Part shown: positions 22,826 to 33,814 of the stretch, piece by piece | Numbering within the stretch: position 1 is the stretch's first letter | How the letters are laid out: each line of letters opens with the position of its first letter | Origin: Actinomortierella ambigua | Taxonomy: Eukaryota; Mortierellomycota; Mortierellomycetes; Mortierellales; Mortierellaceae | Assembly: GCA_016098155.1 (NCBI GenBank) | Contig: JAAAJB010000360.1 | Location: 1-36,256 of the forward strand | Direction: 5' to 3' | DNA length: 36,256 bases | The notes under the pieces: model-generated | Told to the model about the DNA's origin: nothing | Database searches by the model: none | Seen by the model: only the letters and a program-made list of their open reading frames with translations | Made by a program: the position numbers and the translations under genes

Positions 22826-25201
22826 ATGACCTCCCGCTCAGCTACTCCCGTGCCACCGACCACGATTGTCGCCGCTGAGGGCTGGACCCCCATTTCGTGG
22901 CAGTCAAAACCCATTAAGCAAGATGTCGACTACCCTGATCAGGAGCACCTTCAGCGAGTTCTCCGAAAAATTGAAAGGCTGCCTCCGATGGTCGCCCCTG
23001 GCGAGGTGGGTGAGAAGCTGCCAATCGTGTGACTGGAATGTATATCCGATCGAGGTTCGTTGTACTAACCCCTGCTGCTTCGTCCTCTTCCTCTTCTCAC
23101 TCTCTCTCTCTATCAAAAATGGTGCTGTCTGGCTGAACACCCATCCTCTGTCGATCTCTCTGTGTGCATCCCACTTTTTGGACTTAGATTCAGCGTCTCC
23201 GGCAACAGCTTGCCGATGTTGCGCAGGGAAAAGCATTCTTGCTCCAAGGAGGCGACTGTGCAGAGCTTTTTGATTACTGCTCACAGGTAAAAAAACCAGC
23301 CTCCTTCGCTTTACCTCTCTCGGTGCTGACTCTTACTTTTGGAACAGTTATCGATTTCTTCGTTTCTTGGATGACTCTTTCCCAGTCACTTAATTTTTTT
23401 TTCTTTTGGAGTGCACGACCCATTCACAACTCATTCCAACTCACCACTCTTATCAATAATGATCTGATTATGATTTATTGGGCTTAAAACACCGAACACA
23501 CATGGCAATTACTCCACAAAAATCCGAGCGCACATTCTCAGTATGACTAACTTTGTATTGCCTGCCACGCCTTTATCGTCTCTAGGGACCTATTGAGGCC
23601 AAGTTGAAAGTCCTACTCCAAATGTCCTTGGTGCTCATTTGGGGTGCACGTATGCCGGTCGTTCGCATCGCTCGCATGGCTGGCCAGTACGCCAAGCCTC
23701 GCTCAAAGCCCACAGAGATGCACGAGGGCAAGGAGATTCTTAGCTACCGTGGTGATAACGTCAATGGCTACGATCCTGACGACCGCACTCCGGATCCTGA
23801 GCGTCTTGTGGGGTAAGGCTTGAGGGAGGGTGCTTGTCTTTCAATGACTCGTCGCTTGTGGGGCACCCAATTAACCGTTGACAACAAACTGCTCTCTTTC
23901 ATTCTCGTCCACATCGTGTAGTGCCTACTTCCACTCTGCAGCCACGCTGAACTATGTTCGCGCTATCCTTGCAGGTATGGAGTCTTCCAAGCGGCGTCGA
24001 CCAATCATCATTTGGCATCTACCGTAAAGATGAACTGACACTTTTCCCTCCTCCCCTCCTTTTTTTTGTTTACTACTCCATAACAGAAGGATTTGCCGAT
24101 TTGCACCACCCCTCCAACTGGAATCTGCATCACGTAAAGTCAGCAGCCCTTCGCCAAGAATATCAAACGATTGTTGACCGTCTGACGGACGCACTCGACT
24201 TTATGAAGACTATTGGCGCCGATCCTAACGCTGGCGGAGCACCCAGCCAGACTGCGCCTTCGACTTTGAACACCGTCGACATTTTTGCCTCACATGAGGG
24301 TCTTTTGTTGGAGTATGAGCAGGCCTTAACCCGACTGATGACCGACCCCCTGAACCCGGCACAGTCCAAGTATTACAACGTCGGTACGCACTTCCTCTGG
24401 ATCGGTGACCGCACCCGCCAGCTGGATGGAGCTCATGTCGAGTACTTCCGAGGACTCGAAAACCCCATCGGTGTCAAGGTCGGACCTTCCATGAAGCCCG
24501 ACGAGCTGGTGTCGCTGTTGAATGTCTTGGATGCTGACAAGCGACCGGGCAAGATTACTCTTATCACGCGCTATGGTGTCGATCAGGTACAGTGTTGAAA
24601 CTACCTTTTGCTCTTGGCTCCAACAGAACCCCCCCCCTCTCTCTCCAGAAAACTAACTGTTTACTGGAATCGCCTTCTTACTTTAAATGTTTCCAGGTGG
24701 ACAAGTACCTCCCCGATCACATTCGCGCTGTTCAGAGCTCCGGTCATTGTGTTGTCTGGGCTTGTGACCCGATGCACGGAAAGTATGTTTGCCCGGTATA
24801 AATGAGGTCGTTAGGCCCAGATCGGCGATGAAACATGACGACTCAACAGTCTCTCACACTCCCTCGTTTCCCTTACACTTACTTCCAACAATAGTACCAA
24901 GCAGGCGGTCTCCGGTGTCAAGACAAGACATCTGATTGACATTACGAAGGAGCTTTCTCAGTGCATCAGGATACATAAGCGGTTGGGCTCGCACCTGGGC
25001 GGTGTCCACTTTGAGCTGACGGGTGACAGTGTGACAGAGTGCGTAGGAGGATCGATGGAGCTGCGTGATGCCGAGTTGCTGGACCGTTACGAGACGCACT
25101 GCGACCCTCGCCTTAACTATGAGCAGGCACTCGACATGGCATTCCTGATTGCCAAGTACCAAGAGAAGCAACGTGGCTACAGCGGGGTGATGTCACTCTA
25201 G
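22826..25201 (+). CDS. Class II 3-deoxy-D-arabino-heptulosonate 7-phosphate (DAHP) synthase
   Basis: Seven exons (22826-23005, 23188-23286, 23586-23812, 23922-23974, 24087-24586, 24697-24782, 24895-25201) join to 483 aa. The enzyme condenses phosphoenolpyruvate and erythrose 4-phosphate, the first step of the shikimate pathway to aromatic amino acids. Class II (plant/Mycobacterium-type) hallmarks are present in order: WTPISWQSKP, LQGGDCAELF, RMAGQYAKPRSKP, YRGDNVNG, SHEGLLLEYEQ, HFLWIGDRTRQLDGAHVEYF, NPIGVKVGPSM, CDPMHGNT, VHFELTGDSVTECVGG, CDPRLNYEQAL. The four metal ligands known from the M. tuberculosis enzyme (Cys87, His369, Glu411, Asp441) correspond to Cys84, His380, Glu422 and Asp452, with the last three at identical spacing. 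The long N-terminal regulatory extension of the mycobacterial enzyme is largely absent, so inhibition may differ. At exon 5 the acceptor ACAG (ending 24086) was preferred over GAAG three bases later because it preserves the usual length at AEGFADLHHP. Confidence 0.95.
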
Positions 25202-25547
25202 ATACAGGGCGACCAGTTAGAGAATAAAAAGTCGACCACTGTCTTGGGGTAGATGGAAACAGTTCTGTGTGCAGGAGCACGTTTCTTTTTTTTTTTTTTT
25301 TTTTTTTCCGAGGTGTCATTGTCATTTGTCCCACGTCCCTGCCACCCTGTTATTTAGCTCTTTCGACATCACACAGCCTGAAAAGCTAGATTTTCGACTT
25401 TCGTTCGTCGTTGTGTCGATCTGTGGGCAGTCACGGCGCCGTCGTGTCGAATGAAGTTAAAAGCTCTTCACCTTGTTGAGCATTTTGCTCTTTTTCGTTC
25501 GACACCTCCCCAACCACCCCATCCTCTCACGCATCCGCAAAGACAAC
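25202..25547. other. Short tandem spacer with poly(T) run
   Basis: This 346-bp gap separates two genes on the same strand. It holds the candidate AATAAA, a run of about 22 T (25286-25307), and CT-rich leader-like DNA before the ATG at 25548. No gene is present. Confidence 0.6.
25223..25228 (+). promoter_or_regulatory. Candidate poly(A) signal AATAAA, DAHP synthase
   Basis: AATAAA lies 22 nt after the DAHP synthase stop codon (25199-25201) on the coding strand, with a long T-run about 60 nt further on. The next gene starts at 25548, so the terminator must lie in this short spacer. Confidence 0.45.
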
Positions 25548-26825
25548 ATGCGACTCTTCCGACCAAAGACTAAAGACGAGCACCGTTCGCTCGAAGTCAA
25601 CATCTACACCGATTACAAAGGCCCCTTTGGCTTGCCTGCTGTCTACTCGACCCCTGAGGCCCCAGCCACTATCCGAGGCTATGTGGAGTTTGATTGTTTT
25701 GAAGATTTTACCGCCGGCGACCTGGACCTCCACTTTCGAGTTAAATCAGAAGCCAAATGGGACCGTAAGTGGCTCTTGGTTGATCAGTTTTGTCAATTGT
25801 CATCCCTTTCTCTCTCTCCCCCTCTGTCTCTGCTTTGCTAAATAACAAGTCTCTCTTTTTTTTCTGTTGGTGGTTGACACAGGTCACTACGGCGAGGCAC
25901 ACGTTGTGTACCACAGCAAGGAAGTTCTTCAGGAAGAGAATTTTCATTATGATCTGCCCCATGTCAAACCAGGTGTCGTTGCGGCAGGACGGTCCAAGCA
26001 TGAGTTTGAAGTTCAACTCCAACCTCTGCTCCCATCTTCAGTCAAGGGCAGTCGTGGATGGTTGTCGTATCGGTTCACGGCCACCCTGCACCGCCCCTTT
26101 CCCCGTCGAGACATTGTCTTCAAACAGGACATTTGGTGCTTCAACACCATCCAGAACGCTGCAAGTCCCGACCGTATTCCGGAGCAGCTGATGAGCACAG
26201 GCGTCTGGGAGAATTGCTTGCCCTACAGCTGCTGTCTTCCTTCAGAAAAGGTGGCCTTGGGATCCTTGGTGCCGATGACGATCCGATTCGATCCGTTCTT
26301 GCAGGAGAGTGGCCACTTTGGCCAGCAATTGGTGGTTGTCAGTGCCGTGGTCAAACTCAAGCAATACACATATCTGTGGCACAAGCGAGATACTTACAAT
26401 GAAAAGAAGGAGGCCCTCACATTGGACGTGGATGACGAATGGCCCTCGGGATCGCATGGCTGGGAACGGACGATCATGGTGCCCATCACTCCAGCACCCC
26501 GCCTTTCGGCCACCACGTACACCAAACCGATGCGCAAGACCCACAAGCTGAAGCTCATCATGAAGATCCGCACAAACTCCCAGTCCGACAAGGAAGCCAA
26601 GGAGTTCCGTGTCGAAAGTGAGTGTCTTTTTTTTTGTTCTCCACATGTACTCTTGTTTCAATTTACTAGTTTGTTCTATAAGAACGTTGTCGCTCATCCT
26701 CATTGCATACATTTTTTCTTTTCTTTCAAATAGTGGATGTTACGATGACTGCACCTCGGCCTCCGCACGAGTTGCCCAACGAACAACTCCCTAAATATTC
26801 AGAGTTGGATGATGCCGATGATTAA
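25548..26825 (+). CDS. Arrestin-like protein (alpha-arrestin/Vps26-fold family)
   Basis: Exons 25548-25764, 25883-26617 and 26734-26825 give 347 aa (introns 118 and 116 nt, donors GTAAGT and GTGAGT). The N-terminal domain starts LEVNIYTDYKGPFGLPAVYS, continues with a strand pattern IRGYVEFDCFEDFTAGDLDL and a typical arrestin_N block (VVYHSKEVLQEENFHYDLP, then LPSSVKGSRGWLSYRFTATL). The second half (about 195-310) begins at PSEKVALGSLVPMTIRFDPF and fits an arrestin_C domain. Alpha-arrestins link membrane cargo to Nedd4/Rsp5 ubiquitin ligases for endocytosis. The C-terminus PNEQLPKYSELDDADD contains LPKY, an L/PPxY-type motif of the kind bound by Rsp5-type WW domains; no canonical PPxY is present. 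The role in ligase recruitment is inference. The tail beyond the two domains is unusually short for a fungal ART protein. Confidence 0.82.
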
Positions 26826-27360
26826 GAATCGAGGACCGTCTCCTCCGTTCCCATTTTCCAACACTTATTTAAATAGGCCTTTTACGGCATGCAACTTCCA
26901 CTCCTCCGAACACATACAACCAACACACACAGCCCCATACATATCCTAGTAATAGCCAGCGTACCCTACCAAGAAGGTGGCGCGGGCGTGTAAATAGCAG
27001 TTCCTTTTACCCGTAGCAATGTAACAAACAGCCTTGTGTATCTGTTCGTCACCGAGACTCGAAAGAAAGTGTGGTGGAGAAATTCGATGTGATGAATCGT
27101 GTTGTGATTGGCCAAACCTGTAGAGGCGTTTCACCCTTTCTCACTCAACAAACCCCCACCCACACTCCCCCCTCTCTCCTCCCTTGAACCCAAAAAGGCA
27201 CCACCACCAACTCCTGCACTGCACACACGACTGTGCGTGTTCTTTACTTTCTCCCCTGTTCTTCGTGCTTCTTTTTTTTCTTCTCATCCTCATTCCTCTT
27301 CCTCACAACCCCATCAGTCCTCCTTCTCTCTCATTCTTCTTTCTTTAAACTCTTTTAAGC
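26826..27360. other. Intergenic spacer before SND1, with CT-rich leader
   Basis: About 535 bp between tandem genes. The last about 230 bp before the SND1 ATG are strongly CT-rich (27135-27355), consistent with a transcribed 5' leader and a pyrimidine-rich core promoter. The first part should hold the arrestin 3' UTR. No gene is seen. Confidence 0.6.
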
Positions 27361-30300
27361 ATGTCTCACGGTAAAGCTTCGGTCAAGTCTGTCCTCTCCG
27401 CTGATATGGTTGTCCTTCAGGGACGCCCTCGCGCAGGTGGACCCCCTGCAACGCGTACGCTCGGCCTCAACTACATTCAAGCACCCAAGATGGGCAACAA
27501 GGATCGACCTGATGAGGTACAGCCCATCATCCAGAGAACAACGAGCCATGTCTTGGACGGATGGCTAGATGAACAGAGATGACATGAATGCCTCCCATCC
27601 CTCACATCAAAGCTGATCAATACTGTCCTTCTTTCTCACGCCCCACCTTCTGTTTCTCTTGCACGATCCATCTTGTTTCAATGTCGCTCCCTTTTCTCTC
27701 TGTCTCTTTCTTCTCCTTCCTTCTCAAATATCAAAAAAGCCCTTCGCATTCGCCGCTCGTAACTTTCTTCGCAAGCTCTGTGTTGGCAAGGAAGTCATGT
27801 TCCGCGTCGACTACACTGTCCCTTCGACCGGTCGCGAATACGGCGCCATCTACCTGAACCAAGAAAACGTCGCTCATATCCTTGTCCGCGAGGGTTGGGC
27901 TGACGTGCGCGAGATCCGTGGATCGGATGCCGAGAATGTTGACGTGGAGGCCTTGTACTCGTACAAGGCGGAGGCCCAGGCTGCAAAGCGTGGTATTTGG
28001 TCTGATACTGACAAGGTGAGGAAAGAAACGCGACGGTCGTTGGTACCTGCATTTGATCAATTGGGTCTGCCAATGAAACACCCTCCACTTCGGGAATACC
28101 GTTATCATTGATGGGGACGATCTTCACCAACTTACATACATGAAACAATATTCTTTTCTCGATCCCCCTTTTTTATTATTAGGGTGGTCGCAAGGCACAT
28201 TACACTATGAATGCCGATCCTGAACAGTTTTTGGAATCCTACAAGGGCAAGCAGCTTCCTGGTAACGTTGAGCATCGGTTTTTTTATGGCTCTGCAGAAT
28301 AGATTGGATCCAATGGACTATACACCAAAAATTCTCATGCGGTTTGTTTGCCATCAGTTACTTACCAACTGCGCCTCGTTCATGATTTTCTGTTAACAGC
28401 CATTATTGAGAGCATTCGCGATGGTTCAACTGTTCGCGCTTGCTTAACGCTGCCCAATGATGAATACCAGTACATTTCGCTGATGATCTCTGGTATCCGA
28501 GCACCCATCATTCGACAGGGCGTCTCTGGCCAGGATGATCTTATTGAACCATTCGCTGAGGAGGTAATGGTCTTGTCTGTTGTTGCTATTTACTCTGTCC
28601 TTTTCAATTTTACCAGAAAGTGCTAGATTTTGTTACCGCAGTACAGAGCATTGATCCGTTTTTTTTTTACCCTCCCATGTTAACCTTCCCCCCAACACTA
28701 CTACAACTTACTCAGGCCAAGTACTTTGTGGAGTCGCGACTGCTTCAGCGTGAGGTTCGCGTCATCCTGGAGATGGTTGGACAGAACGGCCAGAGCTTCT
28801 TTGGATCAATTCTTCACCCAGCCGGCAACATTGCCGAGGCTCTGGTGTCGAACGGTCTGGCCAAGGTGGCCGATTGGAGCATTACCCACGTCACAGGTGG
28901 ACCTGCAAAGCTGCGGGAGGCAGAGCGCCAGGCACAGGCGAGCAAGGTGCGACTGTGGCAGGACCACGTCACCAAGGCCAAGAGCGACGACCACGTCTTT
29001 GATGGCACGGTCGTCCGTATCCTGACCGGCGACACCATCATTCTGCGCACGATCAAGGGCACTGAGCGCAAGGTGCGACTTTCCAACATCAAGGCCCCCA
29101 ACCGTTTGGCACAGCAGAAGGGTGTGGAGGTGGCCTCGTACGACTATGAAGCCAAGGAGTTTTTGCGCAAGCGCTTGATCGGCAAGAGTGTCCATGTCAC
29201 CATCGACTATGTCAAGCCCCCAACAGACCAGTTCCCGGAGACGACCGAGTGTGGTACCGTCAAGGTCGGTGAGGTCAACGTTGGCGAACAGCTCGTCCTC
29301 AAGGGTCTGGCCGATGTCATCAAGTCGCGTGAGGATCGCTCCCAAGATTATGATAAGCTCTTGGTCGCTGAACAAACGTAAGTTCCAACAACTAGGAAGT
29401 ATTTTTGTTTTTAGCTCGCGCGCTAAAGGGAGGGAGGGGTTTTACGTTATTCGCCACTGAATGCTCGCCCTTTTATTTACATTTATTCATGCACTGTTAC
29501 CCCCCTCTACCCCACTAGTGCCAAGAACGAGGCTCGCGGCAAGCACTCGACCAAGGAGCCACCCAAGTACAAGTGGTCGGACGCCTCGGAGAGTGCGGCC
29601 AAGGCCAAGCAGTTCCTGCCGTTCTTCCAGCGCGGTGGCCGGACAACGGCGATTGTGGACTATGTGGCCAGTGGCTCGCGTTTCAAGCTGATCATCCCCA
29701 AGGAGAACTGCAAACTGACGTTTGTCCTGGGCGGCGTCAAGTGCCCTCGTGCTGCTCGGTCGGCCGGCGAAAAGTCGGAGCCGTTTGGCAACGAGGCCCT
29801 GGACTTTATGACGCGCCGTGTTCAGCAGCGCGAGGTCGAGATTGAGGTCGACTCGCTCGACAAGACCGGTGGCTTCATCGGCTCCATGTTCATCAATAAG
29901 AACGATAATGTCGCTGTCGCTTTGCTCGACGAGGGCCTTGCCACCATCCACTCGTACTCGGCCGACCAGAGCAAGCACTCGAACCAGCTCTATGCTGCCG
30001 AGCGCCTTGCCCAGACTGCCCGTAAGAATGTAAGTTTTCAATTTTGAGTTGCTAGGGAAAGTTGGATGGATATTTTAGTCCCTCTTTTTTTGGGCTTTTT
30101 GTTTTTTTAGCCGATAAATACCTATACTAACAAAGCGGATGCTTTTTTTTTCTGACCTTCATCCTTAACTAGATCTGGACGACGATCGACGCATCGGCAG
30201 CTGCTGAAGAGGAGGTGGAGGTGGAAGACAAGCCTTTGAAGAAGGAGTATCTGGATGTGGTGGTCTCGGAGATTGTCTCTGGCGGTCACTTTTACGTGCA

Positions 30301-31080
30301 GACGATCAACAAGAACATCCAGGAGCTTGAGAAGCTGATGGCTGATCTCGGCAACTACCACAAGGATCCTGCCGTGGTTGCCCCACCCAACTGGAAGCCT
30401 CGTGCCCACGAGGTCGTTAGCGCCAAATTCACTGAGGACAACCAGTGGTACCGCGCCAAGGTCATTCGCAACGTCGACACAAAGACCGTCGAGGTCCTCT
30501 ACATTGACTATGGCAACGTAAGTCGCAAAGATCAAATCGCGCTTAAATTTGGAGCCAATTTATTATGACCAATTTTATTTTGTTTTGATGCTAAAACAAC
30601 CACACACATCGTCATCTCTCTCTCTCCCTATCCATTTTATTTTCTTAGTCCGAGACTATCCCTCTGGCCCGCATCCGTCCTCTGCCCCCCAAGTTTAGCC
30701 CTCTTCCCGCACAAGCACAAGAAGCGATGCTGTCATACGTCAAGGTGCCGACGCTGGACGAGGACTATGGCCATGAGGCGGCGATGCGGTTCCGCGAGCT
30801 GGTCGGCGGCCGTCAGTTGGTGGGTGTGGTGGACCAGCGTGAGCATCAGGTGTTGCACCTGACGCTGTACGACCCGGCCATCTCGCAGAACCCAGAGCGT
30901 AGCTTGAACAACGAGATGGTCCGCGACGGTCTCGCCCGCGTATCGACCAAGTCGCGGTATGCGCGCCACCCATCCAACCAGTTGCTCGTCAGTGGCTTCC
31001 AAGAGTCGATGGAGCTTGCCAAGCGTGAGCGCCTCAACATGTTTGAGTATGGCGATAACACGGCCGATGACGACTACTAA
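27361..31080 (+). CDS. SND1: Tudor-SN / staphylococcal nuclease domain-containing protein 1
   Basis: Eight exons (27361-27516, 27740-28015, 28183-28261, 28400-28563, 28716-29377, 29519-30029, 30173-30517, 30649-31080) join to 874 aa, near the family's about 900. The order is the standard one: four staphylococcal-nuclease-like (OB-fold) repeats, then a Tudor domain embedded in a fifth, split SN repeat. Repeat 1 starts SVLSADMVVLQGRP and has RKLCVGKEVMFRVDY; repeat 3 shows DGTVVRILTGDTIILR and RKRLIGKSVHVTIDYV; repeat 4 shows RTTAIVDYVASGSRFKLIIP. The Tudor domain (about 695-755) has AKFTEDNQWYRAKVI and VEVLYIDYGN, with its aromatic-cage type residues, and the last SN half follows (LLVSGFQESMELAKRERLNM). 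Tudor-SN proteins bind RNA in the cytoplasm and stress granules and act in transcript stability and splicing. The linker into the Tudor is acidic (EEEVEVEDK). The start is supported by MSHGKASVKSVL. Confidence 0.96.
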
Positions 31081-32236
31081 AAGAGTCCTTTTTTTGTGTT
31101 GCGTTGTTACTACCCTCTTTCCTCCCTTCTTCCTCCAACCTTTCCATGAGGGGGAAAGAAGGGGAAAGAAAATCTGTAATTTCTACAATTTTGTTTCTTT
31201 TGCACCGTGTGGCAAATAAACTCCCCATTGTACAGTATACTACGCACCATTTCCTTGTAGGTCATCGACTGCTTGACTGGCGTAGTTCATTCTTGCAGTG
31301 CATAGCTACAGACTAATGCCACATTCCTTTCGCAGAAACTTTGCAGTGTTCTGAGTATGGGAAGGGAGAGGGGGGGAAGGACTCTTTGAACGCCCGAGTG
31401 GAGGAGTGAGTATTCGCGTTGATTGTTGTACAGACGGCTGGCTATTTGCCGAGGATCGTCACCAGAATTTGGGCCGACTCCGAGAGGTCACCATCTCGCG
31501 AAACGGTCGCGGCAACCGATGCCCAGCAAGCTCTCCAAACCAGGCCAAGTGGTAAACGTGGGTACCTGAGTCTACTGATTAAAGTCATCGATCTAGTTCT
31601 CCATCCTGCTGCAGGTCAAGCAAGTCAGTCATATTGCTATGAGGGGAAAGGAGGAGGGGAAGGAGGGGAGGGGACCTAGTTTCGCTGCACTGCCACACAA
31701 GGATAATATCGGCAAGCCATTCATGCATGTGTCCCCAGAGGTTGAATTCGTGAACGAATATCCCAGATGGTTTTGGGCGCAAGGGAAGTGTGGCAGAAAC
31801 CAGCCGAGGGATAACCAGAGCCGTTGGGTCAATAGATAGGTGCTGATGACTATTGACAACTGGTAAGAAGCTGTACAGTGCTATGAACGTTTGGCTGCCG
31901 CTAGACAGCTTTCTTATGACCAGGTTGTTGTGTATGAGGGTTTGGACTGGCAAATGAGACTCGACACGCATGCTCACGATCCAAAAAAAAAAAAAAAAAA
32001 AAATCGAACGCCGTGAGCCCAACCAAAAAAAGAGAGCTAATTGGTCCCAAAGCCACATTGCTGTCAACCCTCTTTTTTTTTCAGTTCTCTATTGCAAATG
32101 CAACTGGTTGTTCTCTTTCTCTCCTCTTTCCGTCTCCCGTCCCTCAACTGCCACAGCCCTGCCAACCATCAAGGACAGCAAACGACCAAGGGAAAAAGAG
32201 CAAACGAGGACACCTCATCACCAAAGGACACACAAT
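31081..32236. other. Intergenic region between SND1 and GT17 genes
   Basis: About 1.16 kb with no recognisable gene. It holds the SND1 3' UTR (candidate AATAAA at 31215), purine-rich DNA (about 31355-31400, 31635-31675), and a run of about 21 A at 31982-32002. The last about 150 bp before the GT17 ATG are CT/CA-rich, leader-like. The open frame leading into GT17 continues back to about 31970, but that part reads as Lys-rich low complexity and is taken as untranslated. Confidence 0.6.
31215..31220 (+). promoter_or_regulatory. Candidate poly(A) signal AATAAA, SND1
   Basis: AATAAA lies about 135 nt after the SND1 stop codon on the coding strand, preceded by T-rich sequence. The distance is typical for a fungal 3' UTR. 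Confidence 0.4.
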
Positions 32237-33814
32237 ATGGCCCCTCCGCCGGGATTACCTCTCCCCAGCGGCGACAACCGTTCGGCCACCACAGGGTGGT
32301 CACTCAGCTCGCCCAGGACCCAGCGTCTATTGTTGAACATCTTCATTGCTACCTTGGTCCTGTACCAATTGACGTTCATAGTCAATATCAGCTGGGATGT
32401 AGAGATCGACGAAAGCACCCTGTCACCTCATGAACGACAGCAGCAGGAGGAACAGCAACGGACAAACTGGAACTTACCATCATTTAATTGGCCCAAGGGC
32501 CAACCGCCACCTCCTGCAGGGCCAGAGGGCATACTGTACCCTGGATCACAATACAAGCAAGAAGAGGAAGAATCGAAGCAACAGCAACAGCAACAGCAGA
32601 ATGGTGCTATGGAGCACAACACCCCAGAAAAGGAAGAGGAGGAAGGCGGCGATGAGAACAAGAGTGACGAGGAGGACGGCGTTGACGAGACAAGAACGCC
32701 CTCTGGCTCGCAACACGAAAATTCAAAACCAGGACACGTTCTCCAATCGAGCCAACAGCTTCCACCACGGCTGTACGACATTGTCCTCTTCAACGACGAG
32801 CTAGACCTGCTCGAGGTCCGCCTGAACGAACTCAGCAATGTCGTCGACATCTTTGTCATCCTCGAGTCGGAAGAGTCGTTCCAGCGCCATCCAAAGCCGC
32901 TCCACTTCCGCCTCAACGAACGCTCCCCACGCTTCCAACCTTTCAAGGACCGCATCCTCCACATCGTCGTCCCGCCCATGACCGACGCCGACTTCGACCG
33001 CGCCCGGCTGGTCGGCGGCCAAGGATGGGAGGCCGAGACCTATCTCCGGAGCAAGGGCCTCTTCATGGCCCTCGACATCTTCCGCCCAAGTCCCGGCGAC
33101 TGGATCATGCATTCCGACGTGGACGAGATTCCCCGCGCCAGCATCCTCGAACGGCTCAAAGCCGACCCAGCCAGTCTCACCGCCTCTGCTGACGCCTCCA
33201 ACACTAACACCGACACTGCACCCCCATCATTCTTGCGCCTCGAGTGTGGTCTGTACTACTACTCGTTCGAGTTTCGACACCCCCACGGCTGGATGGGCCC
33301 GACATTGGCCCGCTTCGAGGAACCACCACTCTCGACCACAGGCGATGGCAGCAGCGACGTGGATGTCTTTTCGGACAAGGACGACGAGGCGCAGGTGGAC
33401 GAGTACGGCAACCGGCTGCTAGCCAAGCCCTTCTGGCACGACTGGTCCAACGCGGGGTACCGGCTCCGGATGCGGCTTCGACTGAGTGGCGAGGTCCCTG
33501 TGGTGCGGGATGCATGCTGGCATTGTTCGTGGTGTTTTGCGACGACGGACGCGTACCGGAACAAGGCTGGCTCGTACTCGCACGCGGAACATTCACAACA
33601 GACGTTTATGCAGGACGAATGGATCATCGATCATGTGCGCGAGGGCAAGGATCTCTTTGATCGCGCCGGTCAGGAGTATGCCTATGTCGTCAATAACGAG
33701 GACTTGCCCGAATATATCAACATCCATCGCGATCGCTTTGCGTACCTGCTGGATCGCAAGGGCAAGGCTAATGCGGGGTTCACCAACATTGATGAGAATA
33801 CTATCAACTATTGA
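32237..33814 (+). CDS. GT17-family glycosyltransferase (MGAT3-like), type II membrane protein
   Basis: A single uninterrupted frame gives 525 aa. A short basic N-terminus precedes one membrane segment at about 31-52 (LLLNIFIATLVLYQLTFIVN), the signal-anchor layout of Golgi transferases. A stem region follows, with a Gln run (about residues 116-122) and acidic Glu/Asp clusters. The catalytic domain starts near RLYDIVLFNDELDLLEVRLN and contains VDIFVILESEESF, FRLNERSPRF, the metal/nucleotide-sugar motif SDVDEIPR (Asp294, Asp296), LECGLYYYSFEFRHPHGWMG and DACWHCSWCFATTDAYRNK. These are GT17 signatures; animal members add a bisecting beta-1,4-GlcNAc to N-glycans. The acceptor in a fungus is unknown. 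ATG 32237 (MAPPPGLPLP) is the first ATG that places the membrane segment near the N-terminus. The absence of introns contrasts with its neighbours. Confidence 0.92.
   Translation: MAPPPGLPLPSGDNRSATTGWSLSSPRTQRLLLNIFIATLVLYQLTFIVNISWDVEIDESTLSPHERQQQEEQQRTNWNLPSFNWPKGQPPPPAGPEGILYPGSQYKQEEEESKQQQQQQQNGAMEHNTPEKEEEEGGDENKSDEEDGVDETRTPSGSQHENSKPGHVLQSSQQLPPRLYDIVLFNDELDLLEVRLNELSNVVDIFVILESEESFQRHPKPLHFRLNERSPRFQPFKDRILHIVVPPMTDADFDRARLVGGQGWEAETYLRSKGLFMALDIFRPSPGDWIMHSDVDEIPRASILERLKADPASLTASADASNTNTDTAPPSFLRLECGLYYYSFEFRHPHGWMGPTLARFEEPPLSTTGDGSSDVDVFSDKDDEAQVDEYGNRLLAKPFWHDWSNAGYRLRMRLRLSGEVPVVRDACWHCSWCFATTDAYRNKAGSYSHAEHSQQTFMQDEWIIDHVREGKDLFDRAGQEYAYVVNNEDLPEYINIHRDRFAYLLDRKGKANAGFTNIDENTINY

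Noticed and set aside
24087..24089. Alternative DAHP synthase acceptor three bases downstream (GAAG)
   Set aside because: Both keep frame, but the upstream ACAG keeps one residue that restores the usual family spacing before GFADLHHP.
20914..31080. A functional cluster or new system formed by the rightward genes
   Set aside because: The products belong to unrelated housekeeping processes and fungal tandem order alone does not show co-function; no shared promoter or common pathway is visible.
31982..32020. tRNA or Pol III gene on the minus strand (GTTCGA next to a T-run)
   Set aside because: The B-box-like match is partial, and no cloverleaf or A box could be folded around it.
31970..32236. 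N-terminal extension of the GT17 protein by 89 residues
   Set aside because: The extension is Lys-rich from a poly(A) run and would bury the signal-anchor far from the N-terminus; ATG 32237 gives the standard type II layout.
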